Assembly (NCBI RefSeq): GCF_030272615.1
Contig: NC_081406.1
Location: 463,726,072-463,788,071, forward strand
Origin: Cryptomeria japonica
Taxonomy: Eukaryota > Streptophyta > Pinopsida > Cupressales > Cupressaceae
Direction of reading: 5' to 3'
Length of the DNA stretch: 62,000 nucleotides
The position numbers were made by a program, and so were the translations under genes. The notes beneath the pieces were generated by a model that was given only the letters and a program-made list of their open reading frames with translations, was not told the DNA's origin and searched no databases. Positions 49,527 through 61,186 of this stretch are shown here, one piece after another (position 1 is the stretch's first letter; the number at the start of each line of letters is the position of its first letter).

Positions 49527-51407
49527 GGTGTCCTTGGTGTAGAAAGTTGCCGTTTGATACCATTTTCTTCACAATACCTAGTGAATTCCACAGAAGTAAA
49601 TTCACCACCCTGACCTGTCCTCAGACATTTTATCTTCTTACCACTCTCCTTCTCCCTGAATACCTTGAACTTACCAAAAGCTTCAGTCTTATCCTTCAAG
49701 AATGTGACCCACATCATCCTTCAACAATCATCAATAAAGATCATAAAATATTGTCACCTTGAATACTTTTTGTTCTTATTGGTCCACAAAGATCTATATG
49801 AACCAAATCTATCAAATGTTCTGCTGAAAAGGATTTTCTTTTTAAAGTTGAGGATATCATCTTTCCCAACTGCATTCTTTGCATAGAGCATTAACCAGTT
49901 TGTCTAACTAAGGCAAACCTCTCACTGTCTTGGACTTACTCACTTTAACATTGTTATCAAAGTTTATATGACAAAATATCCTATGCCAAAGCCAATTATC
50001 ATCTATCTTTGCAATTAAATAGGTACTGACTCTAGGATTAAGGTGAAACAATTTACCTTTAGTTTGCTTCCCAGTTGCAATTAGTTCACCTTTGTTGTCA
50101 TAGATTTTGCACATACCATTTTTCAACTCCAATGGGTATCCTTTTTCATTGAGTTGTGCCACACTCAAAAGATTGTGCTTTAAACCTTCAACCCAGTAGA
50201 CATCATCTGCACTACTCTTCCCATTAAGAGAAATAGTTCCCTTACCTTTAACCATGCAGGGTGAGTCATTGCCAAATCTTACAACTCCGCCATCAAATTC
50301 CTTCAGAGAAATAACTTTTCTCTGATCACCAGTCATGTGATGTGAATAATCACTATCAATGATCCAATCATCATAGTTATCTATCCTAGATATTAATGCC
50401 TTTTGGTCTGACATCTCTTCTTTAATGACTACAAACACAATGGCTTCATTAGCATCACCATCAGATTCCTCATCAGTGATCCCACCATCAACAACAAAAA
50501 GACAATCTCTTTTGCTTTTACCCTTATACTTCTTGAATTTATCTCATTTGTGCTCATTATCACCATTAGGATAGTTAGCAGCAATGTGTCCAATCTTGTT
50601 GCATGCAAAACATTTCAGAGATAATTTACCTCTATATTTATCTCTACCTCTAGGCAACAGCTTGGCCAACAATGCGTCAAGCTCAACTAAACTGTCTTCA
50701 TCATCAACTTCTCTGCTGGATTTGGATTCATAACTGTGACTGGCATCTCTACTTTTACTCACAGATGGGTTAGAAACAGAAGTTCTAAATGCAGACTCAG
50801 ATTTCTGTACACTCCCATCATAACCATTTAATTCAAAAGCAGTAAGCTTGCTAATGATGGAGTCAAGAGTTACCTTAGTTTTGTCAATGGACATCAGCTC
50901 CTAAATAGTTGCAACTTGGATAGCATAGACCATTAACAAGGTTCTCAGTACCTTACTGATCACTGTGGAATCTTCCACTTTACCTCCTGCACTCTTAATT
51001 TCACCGACTATCTATTTTATCATTTGACCATATTGTTGGATATTCTCACCTTCAGCCATCCTCATGTCATCAAAATTTCCTCTTAGACTCTCTTCTTTAG
51101 CAATCTTAACATGTTCATCACCGCTATAAATCTCTTCAAGTTTTTTCCATACCTCATATGCAATTTCAAGACCATGAACATCTACATACTCTGCATCAGA
51201 CAAAGAACTGATAATAGTCTCCAATGCTTGATGATTTTCTTGTTGCTCTTTCTTATAATCATCAATCAACATCCCAGTAGGTGTAACATACTTAGTATCA
51301 ACATGTTCCCAATACTGGCTTCCCAAACTCTTGATATTAATTTTCATTCTATCACTCCATATCCTATAGTTCTCTTTATTAAACTTTGGACCTTCCTTCT
51401 TCATCAT
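49527..51407 (-). pseudogene. Copia-2 gag, protease and partial integrase (degenerate, truncated)
   Basis: Second member of the copia-1 family. From ATG 51407 (MMKKEG) the order is gag core (YRIWSDRMKIN, VWKKLEEIYSG), a zinc knuckle near 50590-50640 reading CFACNKIGHIAANY (last Cys changed to Tyr), and protease near 50370. The protease active site is WIIDSDYSHHMTGD, with Asp for the Gly that follows the catalytic Asp-Ser, so probably inactive. Then come LKHNLLSVAQLN, the pre-integrase zinc region and the beginning of the integrase (MMWVTFLKDK; LRTGQGGEF, second catalytic Asp missing). A frameshift lies between 49908 and 49717. Homology ends at about 49527, so most of integrase plus RT and RNase H are absent. 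Confidence 0.87.
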
Positions 51408-51463
51408 GATCTACAAGATCTTTACCTCAAGCTATTAGGCTAAGACCTTAGAGGACGTGATAT

Positions 51464-51477
51464 GCTATGATACCAAT
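51464..51477 (-). other. Copia-2 primer-binding site (mutated)
   Basis: The minus strand reads ATTGGTATCATAGC, one base from the standard TTGGTATCAGAGC core, next to the LTR end. Confidence 0.7.
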
Positions 51478-52807
51478 TGATGGTATGATGAAAGAATAAG
51501 TATCTGGTCAATTACTGAGAGGGGGGGGGGGGGTGAATCTGTAAATGGAAAAACTGATACAAACTTTACCAATCTCAAAAATCAATCTAATACCACTGTC
51601 AAGATAAAAACTCATAAGATAAACCAGTTGACTGTTACAACAATTTAACAGTAAACAACTTCTTCATTTCTCAATACTTCCGGTTATCATGACTTATCAA
51701 AGTAGTTAAGTAAATCAACCATGAAAACTTAACCACAAAAAAATTCACCACTTGACACAAATATTTTTTGTGGAAACCCAAATAGGTAAAAACCACGGTG
51801 GGATGAGACTCACAAGATAACTATCTAAACTCTTCTGAAGTTCGCCCTGTTAGGAGCCTAGCTTGTTAAAGCTTTACAAAAAGTCCTGTTAAGAATTGAT
51901 CCTGTTAGGAATCACCCGGTTAAGGGATTGACTATAAATGCCTTGTTAGAAGTAATATCCTGTAAGGGGTAACCTCGGTAGAGGATTTGAAAATCCAAGC
52001 TAATGGATCACCTTGTTAGAGAATTTGAATAGAACCAAGCTTGTTAGAGCTTACCTGGTTAGGGGATTTCAATTCTGCTATAATTGTTAGAAAACAATAG
52101 GAGTTTTTTGATATGTCTGAATAGCACTACACTTGCTTGATCAGATCCATTTCATGCTCCTATCTGCCTTTACTCAAACTGCAAATACATCATCCGATTC
52201 GGCAACCACACACTCAATTGATCTTGTCTATCTCTTTGCCAACTCATTAACCTAAACAACTTCATCAACCTTATAAACAAATCAATCGGGTCAGTAGGAC
52301 AACAAAAACCTAATTCTTATAGAGATTAAAAAAAAAATGGTTCAAGTATGACCATTGGATTACATAACAATCTTTGCACATCAATCAAGGAAACCTTGAT
52401 CGCTCCTTGATCACCACTTCATCAATTTCAGTAACTCATCACGCGCTTTGCATTAGATGCAATACATTTTCTCATTCCCTGGACAAAAACTGTTACAACA
52501 ACTCTCCAAAATCTCTTGAAATTGTCTTCATACAATAATCATACATGTCATAATCATTACTGCTCATCATCAGATCATAAACCAATATAACCAATTCACC
52601 AAACTTAACTGGTTGGGGTTTATCAAAAAACAACAGGTAGGGTTTACCAGTTACACCAATAGATAAGGTTTATACCGGTTATCGGTTCACTCCACAAATT
52701 CTTCCTACCAATTACAGTAATAATAGTACAACAATATCATTACCAATTAATTGACATCAATGACAACATAACATATCATTAATGCAATCTTCATGCAAAT
52801 GCCAACA
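51478..52807 (-). repeat. Copia-2 5' LTR
   Basis: At 1330 bp it is clearly homologous to the copia-1 LTRs, with the same start (TGTTGGCATTTGCATG), CTAACAGG-like modules (about 51845-52070), paired motif (51768-51802) and the longest C run of the set (13 bases; G run 51521-51533). Confidence 0.87.
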
Positions 52808-54365
52808 CTTATACCTTTAACCAAGAGAGTTATTGCAAAATACAAAACATATTTATAGAAAAATGACCTAGGAGAATACAAAAATTTTCATGAAATTTAT
52901 TGGTAGGTACTTGAGGATGTAGCTTAATGTTTATAATAATAATAAGTATAAGAAATTCATGAACTAATACAAAAATGGACTAAAAAAATACACTAATGAA
53001 TGGTTGAAACCAAAATCTGATGTTTTCAACCTAGAGATCTTAAAATAAAAATTGGAGAAGTGGTGTTTAGAAACTGAGGACACATGCTACCATTTTTTAC
53101 CCACCCAAAATGGACTATACTCGGTAATTGTACAAGGAAGAATAGTGCACACAACATTCATACGAGGTCTACAAATGAAAGTCATGACAAAATCCACAAG
53201 ATCTAATAAAAAACACAATGCCATTTTGAATAGCAAATATCTTGAATATGAATATAACACAAAGAAAAAAGTTCATTAGAGAGGGTCATCAAGAGATTCC
53301 TACTAAAAACCAGAAGTTGTTGCTATCATAAAACCTAACACTATAATCCTTAGTCACTCTTGATCAAAAATCTGATTAAGAACTAACATCTAAATCTTTC
53401 GATTTACTCCATATGATATATAATGATTGTAAATTGAATCTCATAAATTTTAATTGCACTCGAGTGAAATCACTAACTAATAACTACCTCATGCATGAGT
53501 TTGGCAATTAAAATTAAACTAGAGTAAATGATGATGAGTTTTATCAAGGAACTATATTTATTAAGGAAACCGATCATTGTTTAAAGTAGGAATTTGTTTC
53601 ATGGGAATATTTATAGGTAATTAATATATTTAATGATAGGGCTAATACACATGGTAGTGGTAAGACCAACTGGTTGAATAGAATACAAAACAAGAGCTGT
53701 GATACAGTTATAGTCCCTGACTATTTGCTAAAAACTGATGAGTTAGTATTTTTTCTGAGAATAATAAAATGATTGCTTGTTGTTTAGATTTCATAAGGAG
53801 CTTACTGATTGATGTTAGGTGGTTTTTAGCTTGTGTAGTACCTCAAGACGACTATCTTTTTGTTCGCTACCATTTTTATTTTGACGTCAAAACAAACATA
53901 AAAATATTTGAGCAGTGAAAGTGAAAGAAGACAATTGATGGAGTAATTTGACATTAGATCCTAAAACTAGCAATTGCACCTTGGTGTGCAATAGGTGCAC
54001 CAAAGAGGTGGGGAAGGACAATTAGGGATTTTTTGGTCTATTAGCTACATACTCTTGTATATTAAATGAGGTCAATTGGTAGGCCATTTAGCAAGCGATG
54101 TTGTTTGTACACCAAAGGTCTTAATGAAGAAATGATATCTTCAAATCAACTAGGCATCCACTTACATAGATCCAATTGGGAGTGAAATAAAACCTTTGAA
54201 TTGAGAAGATTATTAGGCTTAAGTTGTGTTCATTATAGGGAGATAGGGGGAGATGGAGTGGGGAAGAGTGAGAGAGAAACTTGAGCATCTCTCCATTTAT
54301 AGGGGCCTATTCATGCCAGGCATGAGTTTGAATGAGGTAAGATCTGCCTAGTTTTGTTCATATTA
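52808..54365. other. Unassigned AT-rich sequence
   Basis: About 1.6 kb with no recognisable gene. Short frames (for example 53052-53279) have no family motif. A purine-rich patch lies at 54235-54290. Confidence 0.35.
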
Positions 54366-56062
54366 TGTGATGTCCCCGATATAATTAAATAAAAAAAATC
54401 TAATTACTTTGTTGTAAGGCCCCAAATTTAATAACAAATCTTTCGGGCCCTTTTATTTAATTAGATTAGGCAAGTTTTGGTTGGTCATGTCGGCCTGTTT
54501 GTAACCCTTCGGGAAGTTTCCTGGAGCTCATATTTATGGCCGAGTCTGTCATAGTTGTAGGGAGTATAAGGCCTTAGATACTCCCAACACAAGAAAAATG
54601 CATAAAAGAAATAAAAGGAAGATCACATAATCTTTCACAAAGGAAATACAAGAAACAACATTTACATACAAGCAATCCTTTAAACATACATATACAACAT
54701 GAAAGGAAGAAGATGAACCAACCTTCAATCTACCCAAAGGTTTGCTAGAACTAGTTTGAGGAAGAGCATCCCAATTCCACAAATCTTCCCACCAACACTT
54801 AGCCAAAATTCTATCCTAAACTATTCTTTTTAAAATTGCAAGATCTCCAAAGATGGAGAGTGGGTGATTAACTCACTAAGTCCCTAATTCTTGCCTAAGA
54901 AGGCTTCTCTCACTCTTCCCAACCCCTTGGATAGAGTGAGAGTTCCCATTGGTTGGTCTTCCCAACCTCTTATAGGTTGCTAAAACTAGAAAGAGAAAAG
55001 GTAAGAGAAGGTGGAGAAGAGAAACTGACACAAGAAAGGAAGATTATCTATCCTAGGAGGAACCTTCTAAGTTGAATTTTCGCTCATCTTGGGAAAACCA
55101 CTTTTTGAGGTGACTAAACAGTCATATGGGAGTAGTCACATGTTTAAAAATACCCCTAACCCATAGGTATACCCTATGGACCTTTGGAAAAAACCTTAAA
55201 CTAACCCTAGGAGTCCATTTGACCTCTTAGAAACCCATCTAAAGTTAACCTACGGGTCAAACCTAAGTTGACCACTCCCAAGACTCTCTACCCAAGGCAA
55301 ATTTGGGACCACACTCAAATGTTTGAAAAGGGCTTTGGTTGAAACAAGCTCCCTCCAAGAGACAAGTCAAAATCAAGTCACTAATCAGCACATGTGTCAA
55401 GTGACACAATAAAATACATTACATAATTACACATGGAAATTGTCTCTTGTTGGAGTTAAAAAAATTGATAGGTACAATTTAACACACATGCAACATTTAC
55501 TTTCACTAATAAAATACGATAAATATGGGGTGTTATCTCTCCAAATAGACAACCCCTGGTTTTACGAACGTACATAGCTCTAGGTTTGGTTCTCCATAAT
55601 ATTTCCATGGTCACGTGGATAATTTATCTCAATTACACATTAGTAATTCCAAATAACCTCATATAATATTAAACACATGAATAAGAATACACATCAAACA
55701 CTCTGCATACAATTGACATTAACAAATCAATATCTCATCTATCCCAATTAATCCACATAAGCAATTATCATAATCCTCATAATTTTGATCCATTCATAAG
55801 ATATGCATCCTATTTCTATCATCATAATAAAGTCATGCAAATCCAATAATGACATACATCATCTCAAAGTTATCCTATTCTAGAATCATATAAAGTTCTA
55901 TATCCATAATGCATAGAAATGAAGCATCAATATACATCAATGTTATCCAAATCATGGAATCATATAAGTTCTAAATCCATAATGCATAAAAATAAAGCAT
56001 CCATAATAGTCTCAACATGAAAATCACTGAAATACTAGGATGAGTCAGGGTAGGGCCTCACA
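54366..56062 (-). mobile_element. Solo LTR of a gypsy family related to the dimer
   Basis: On the minus strand it starts TGTGAGGCCCTACCC and follows the dimer LTR for roughly its first 1.5 kb. It then diverges and ends GGGGACATCACA, giving a total of 1697 bp against 4.3 kb for the dimer LTRs. No polypurine tract or PBS adjoins either end, so it is a solo LTR. A 4-base ATTA occurs at both edges but only if one terminal base is shared, so the TSD is unproven. Confidence 0.75.
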
Positions 56063-56885
56063 TTAAGGTTTGTTGTCCGCTTGGATATTTCTCAGTTTCA
56101 TCGGATGAGTTTGGTATCTCAGAAGATGTTTCTTTGTATTATCTCTGGGTCTGGATTGGTTCAGAGCTCGAGGACGTAGATGGGATATTGAGGTTGTATA
56201 ACATGCAGATGTATTTTGGGTCTGAATTTGCTAATGTATGTAGTGTACATATATGTTCGATGTGGAATGGTGTGATATGGTCCATTTTTCATTCCTTCCC
56301 ACCACCAGAAAGTTTAGTGGAGACCTATTTTATATCTTTGTCTCAGCTGACATTGAGAATTATGATTTTTAGAGAGTATTTATAGGAATATGATTTGATG
56401 AGTTAAGATGTGGCTTTTTGTGTTGAATATATGCAAGATTGAAAGAATCCAGTTGTTGTGTAAGCATAGTGTTGCATATTATGATTAGAAGCAGTTCTGA
56501 GAGTGTGAACCATGGTTTTGTGGTGTATTCTCTTTATCTTTCTTTCTTCATTGACATTGAGTCTTTCAAGGTAGTGAGCCCACCAATAATGAGCACCTCA
56601 GTAGTGAGCCTTTCAGGGTAGTGAGCCCACCTGCAATGAGCACCTTGGGAGTGAGCCACCCTTTGTAAAAATCACCTTAACTGATGTTTATATATTCATA
56701 ATTAGCATTCTTTGTGGTTTTTCCCTTTTTTGGTTTTCCACATAAATTCTGGTGTTTCTTGTGTCTAATCTATTTCTTGCATACGTTTTCACGTTTTGAT
56801 AATTTTGTTAAGTACTCTAGATCTATGTATTAATGTTAAAAGAATTTTACTGTCAACTAATTCACCCCCCTCTTAGTTTCCTGAA
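56063..56885 (+). mobile_element. Copia-type LTR fragment (5' end missing)
   Basis: The body matches the LTR at 57497 (for example TCTTCCCACCACCAGAA-like and AGTGAGCC repeats). It carries the GTGGTTTTTCCC / GGTTTTCCAC pair (56711-56755) and ends ATTCACCCCCCTCTTAG (C run 56865-56870). It abuts the gypsy solo LTR on the left and RNase H sequence on the right. Confidence 0.65.
56571..56660 (+). repeat. Short tandem modules with core AGTGAGCC
   Basis: Five or so spaced copies of (A/G)TGAGC(C/A) within 90 bp, with a weaker counterpart at 58100-58165 in the second LTR of the same family. Confidence 0.7.
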
Positions 56886-57242
56886 TAATCAATAGCTTTG
56901 TCAAGTAAGAAGCAAGACTATGCATCTCTATCTACAACTGAAGCAAAATACATTGCAGCATTGCCATGTTGCACATAGATTTTATGGATGAAGAAAACTC
57001 TAAAAGACATTGGTATAAAGTCTGATGAGCCCATCTCAATTATGTGTGAAAATACCAATGAAATACATATCTCAAATAAATTGGGACAACAATATAGAAA
57101 AAAGCACATATCTATTCGATACCACTTCTTGAGGGAAAAAGTATTGGATAATGAAGTAAGACTTGAATATGTACCTACATAGGAACAGATTGCAGATATA
57201 TTCACTAAGGAATTGTGTAAAGGTACTTTTGAGTATCTCTGA
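56886..57242 (+). pseudogene. Copia RNase H C-terminal fragment (copia-3)
   Basis: The frame reads SLSSKKQDYASLSTTEAKYIA, then LWMKKTL, IMCENTNEIHISN, KHISIRYHFLREKV and ADIFTKELCKG, ending at TGA 57240-57242. This is the end of a Ty1/copia polyprotein, here on the plus strand; the catalytic region upstream and the RT are missing. One in-frame TAG lies at 57180. It forms a unit with the polypurine tract and LTR downstream. Confidence 0.85.
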
Positions 57243-57484
57243 TAGAATTTAGGGGTATTACCCCTTTCTAAGTTGAACTAATATAAATTTGGATGTGTAT
57301 TGGTCTAGTGAGTAGCTTGCATATTCTTTTCTGGATTGATGCTTGAGTAGTTCCTCTTAGGGGGAGCAAGAGTGAATTTTATAGGGACAGTTTTGCTTGC
57401 CTTTGTCATCGTTATCAAAGGGGGAGAGAGAGTATGATGTGTGTTGATATGCTTATCATCTTGATGGATGTTGTCATCAATGAC

Positions 57485-57496
57485 AAAGGGGGAGAT
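57485..57496 (+). other. Copia-3 polypurine tract
   Basis: AAAGGGGGAGAT immediately before an LTR starting TGTTAGAATT. Confidence 0.8.
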
Positions 57497-58363
57497 TGTT
57501 AGAATTATATTATATATTATCATTGATGTCAAATCCTGTGGTCTGGTTAGGTCCAGATGTGGTATATTGAGCAGAAATGGAAGATTGGTATGCATATGAT
57601 GTTGATGGTTGTTTGGTGATTTCCTTTAAGATTTGGATTATTGGAAGATGTGTTGATGATGTTAGTTAGTGCTACCTTTGGGACTCGCTTGATTTGAAAG
57701 TTGAGGTGTTGATTTAGAAGTCAAGGATGTGTAATGATATTTTGGTTTTGGGTCCGGCATTGGTAATATATGTAACATGTTGATATGTTCAGTGAGGAAC
57801 ACTGTGATGTGGTCTACTTCTCATTTCTTCCCACCACCAGAATGTTTAGCGTTGATCTATTTTAGATCTTTGTCTTGGTCGAATTGGAAGATTTTGTTTT
57901 TCCAGAGACAGTATATGTATGTGTATGATCTGTATGAGTTAGTGTGGCATTTTTGTAAATGGCTAATTGTGTTGAAGATATACGAGATTGAAAGAATCCA
58001 ATTGTTGTTGTGAAGTGTGTTGTGGATAGTTATCAGAAGCTATTTGGGCAATGCAGATTGTGTTTTAGTGGTGGAATTTCTTTTCTATCTTTCTTTCTTT
58101 GATAGTGAGCCTTTCTCGACAGTGAGGCCTCCTATAGTGAGCATTCTTGGTTGTGAGCCATCCATTGTATAAATCATCGTAACCAGTGTTTTTATATTAA
58201 GAATTATCATTCTTCGTGGTTTTTCCTTCCTTGGGTATTGCATGTAAATTTTGGTATTCTTTGTGTTTGATCTATGCTTTCATGTTTTATTTGTCTTGAT
58301 TAGTTCTACTAGTTGTTTCAGATCTATGAATAAATTTTTGAGAAAGATTTTAATTGTCAACTG
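57497..58363 (+). repeat. Copia-3 3' LTR, truncated at its right end
   Basis: Begins TGTTAGAATTATATT after the polypurine tract. It contains AGTGAGC-like modules (58100-58165) and the CGTGGTTTTTCC / GGGTATTGCATG pair (58211-58245). Homology to the fragment at 56063-56885 stops at GTCAACTGATT, just before the poly-C site expected, where different sequence begins. Confidence 0.72.
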
Positions 58364-58886
58364 ATTTCGACAGCAAAATTGATAGGTTGGAACACAACAT
58401 CAAGAAGATTGCTAACCAAAATTTCCAAATCCTCAAATCGTCAGTGGACAACATGAACATCCTTATCAATAGGTTCGAGAACAAAGCCGAGAAGGATGGT
58501 GATAAAGAGCAACTAGACAAGAAGGGTCATGAAAGGAGGACCAGAGCCAACACAAAGATTAAGGGCAACATCAAAGGTCATGAGCTGGAGGAACTGAAGA
58601 CCTCAGCGAACAACATGAAACAAATGGTTGTTCACGCTGAGGAAATTATGAATAGTATTTAGATTTCAATTGGTGTCGTGGCTTATGTCTTTTTGTTGTC
58701 TATGTGCTTTCCTTTCGTTGTCTATTCTAGGTTTTTAATGTTATGTTATGTTAGTTGATCCCTGTCGATGGGCTCATTTTGTCTTTTTGAATTGATTAGA
58801 CACTTTTTATAGCTGATCTGTTTTCCTGGTTTGTACAAGGTTCGGGTACCTTTCAAATACCCGCTTTTACTTAATCAAAACAAAGA
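58364..58886 (+). mobile_element. LINE-like or retrogene 3' fragment with a short charged reading frame
   Basis: An open frame to 58662 encodes a charged, helix-prone segment (IDRLEHNIKKIA, then NMNILINRFENKAE), followed by about 220 bp of non-coding sequence. That sequence contains a small inverted repeat (GGGTACC..ATACCC) and ends in TTAATCAAAACAAAG. The layout resembles a 5'-truncated LINE tail joined into the copia LTR. No reverse transcriptase is present, so a gag-like fragment of another retroelement is an alternative. Confidence 0.35.
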
Positions 58887-59101
58887 AGGTCTTAATTGAG
58901 AAAGGTATCATCAATATATTCAAAGAAAATAAAAAATATTTGAAAGGAAATGATAAGCCACGATTTTAGAACAATAACAAGAACATAGTAAATGATGGCA
59001 TTTTAGATTCTAACACAGTGAGACCAAAAATCACTCTTTCAGGACCAAGATCTTCTATAAACAACCAAGTAAATACTCAAGAAACTTCAAAACCATGAAG
59101 G

Positions 59102-60309
59102 AAATACACCCCATTGGGAGAACCACTTGAGTTGTCTTTTAGGAAGCTAGTAGAAAACAAGCTAATAACAATTCCAGACAATCCTCCATATGAACCAAAA
59201 GTCAAACCAAATTGGTAGAATGACGATGAGTATTGCGAATATCACAAGAGCAAGGGACATAAAACAAGAAATTGCCATCACTTGAAGAACATTATTAAAG
59301 ATCTTATTGATAAAGGTGACATTGTGATTGATGGACATACATCCAATCAGGAACATAAGATGTTTAAAGAACCATTCCCTAAACATGACAAGGGAAAAGC
59401 CAAAGCCATAGATAATCAAGCCAACTATAACAAAATGTCCTATGACTACGATCCAATCATTAACCACATTTCAATGGACAAGTATGTTTCTACTATTATC
59501 ATAAAGGAAAAAATGCTTGAGAGTTCTACCCAAAGAACCAAAGTTATCCTAAAAGGCATTGGAACTTCTTCTGAATCTACCTTTGAATGTAATGTCACAA
59601 TTAGTCATGGTAAGGTCACCCTGTAAGGTGCTCCAGCTAAATCCACCACTTCCTCATCGGCCAAACCTGACTACAACCTAGTAGAACAATTAGGGAAGAC
59701 ACCTGCACTTATCTCAATCCTAGAACTATTATGTATCTCTGCTTCACATAAAACCATACTTGACAAAGTCCTAAGAGAAAATTTTGTACCCACTGATCTG
59801 AACGTGGACCAATTTCTAGTCATGGTGGGATACCTTTCCGTTCCGCATAACCTTACATTTACATAAGCTAATGATGCTTCCGTAACCTAGCCTCATAATG
59901 CACCTTTACATATTGAAGCCTTTATCTATAAAAACTACCTCAAACGAGTCTTATAGATGGAGAAGCAGGTCTAAACATTTGTACATTGAGCACTATTAAA
60001 CAGTTGGGATATTCTGAAAAATCTATGAATTCTACACATGCAATAACCATAAAATCATATGATGACGAAGAGAATTCTTCCAATGGCATAGTCACCTTAC
60101 CTATCAGAGTAAGGTCATTCATGAAGGATGTGGTTTGTCAAGTCCTTGATCTAGATCTCACATACAATATACTCTTGGGATGCACATGGATTCATGAAAT
60201 AAGAGTTGTTCCCTCAATATATCATCGATGTATCAAGTTCCCATACAAGAGATCTGAAGTGACCATCAAATGTGATCTGAATCCATTCATATATTGCAAT
60301 AACCTATGA
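59102..60309 (+). pseudogene. Degenerate gypsy gag C-terminus and protease region
   Basis: The frame from 59102 reads YTPLGEPLELSFRKLV, then the zinc-finger-like EYCEYHKSKGHKTRNC (59238-59280), LKNIIKDLIDKGDIVIDG and a long linker to KPDYNLVEQLGKTPALIS. A 1-base shift near 59951 leads to a second frame with IDGEAGLNICTL, where a protease Asp-Gly-Gly-Ala motif is expected, and YNILLGCTWIHE...VPSIYH (60165-60225). These are features of a plant Ty3/gypsy family of the Tat/Ogre or Athila kind (recognition from memory of the family pattern). Stops include 59216, 59624 and several near 59870-59910. RT and integrase are absent. Confidence 0.78.
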
Positions 60310-60559
60310 GCAAGATTAGAAATAACAATCCCAGTCAATCAATAAGTTGTTCCATCTTCAACATATGTTGATCCTAAATCGTTGAAAGCTTCTACATCCA
60401 AACAAACAGAGATCAAAGAAAAGTTCAAGATTAAAGACCTGGGATGTGGTGAATATATCTTTTATGGGATGGTGGAGATAGAGGTAGATGACAAAGGTGA
60501 GGTGCAGTAGCAGAGAGGAGGGTAGTTCAGAGGAGAGATGGAGAGAGGAGAGACATGCA
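60310..60559 (+). other. Junction region after the gypsy protease
   Basis: Homology-like gypsy reading (PSSTYVDPKSL, EIKEKFKIKDLG) continues to about 60458 and then changes to a purine-rich stretch. The break probably marks an internal deletion or the join of two elements. Confidence 0.4.
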
Positions 60560-61186
60560 CATGTAGTCAGAGGTAGAGGTGGGTTGTCGTTAGAGGTGCC
60601 GACAATGCAGGTTCCCAGACAAGGATAGAGAAAGGGATAAAGTGAGGAGAGAGGAGAGGAGGAGGATGAGCTACTATCCTCGAGAAAGATCTACTAGGGA
60701 CAAGAAAATGAGATTTATGATCTAGAGAGGGATGTGGTTAGGCTTAAGAGTCAGCTGAGGGACACTGAGCAAGAGACAGATCAGGCTATTCAATGCTGCA
60801 TGAAGGATGAGGAGGCATTGAGGGCAGGTAGGCGAGTAGCAAAGGACATTGGGGCTGGATATTCCTATGTTCTATGAGCAGGGGAGGAGATAGCCTACTG
60901 GAGAGACTTGTATTATGGGGTTGTGCCTCTTGATTAGTGGACTAGGAGCTTCCAGATACCATCGCGGGCTACAACAACCACTGGAGGGAGAGATAGGAGT
61001 CATGCATCTAATGGTGGGGTCATGGGTCCTCCACCACCAATAGATAGAGGGGGAAGGAGAGATGATTCTAGAGCGGGGACTTCCAGGGCTCAAACTCCAT
61101 CAAGGTTGGTTGGCTCCGAGGGAGGGAGTTCATCATAGCCTTAGATGGCTCCCAAAGTATTAGTATTTTGTATCATTTTTGTATGA
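60560..61186 (+). pseudogene. Degenerate coiled-coil-like reading frame, unassigned
   Basis: One frame can be followed for about 600 bp, with seven stops (60626, 60638, 60695, 60875, 60935, 61136, 61142), most explicable as CAG or CGA turned to TAG or TGA, before an end at 61184. The conceptual protein has an acidic/basic N-terminal part, a heptad-like helix (YDLERDVVRLKSQLRD, 60716-60763), the motif GAGYSYVL and EIAYWRDLYYGVVPL (near 60855-60930), then a Gly/Arg/Ser/Pro-rich tail. I do not recognise the family. It could be an extra frame of a gypsy element or a captured host fragment. Confidence 0.5.

Noticed and set aside
56134-56385. 83-codon plus-strand frame with a signal-like start
   Set aside because: Lies wholly inside a copia-type LTR fragment; the homologous part of the LTR at 57497 does not keep it.
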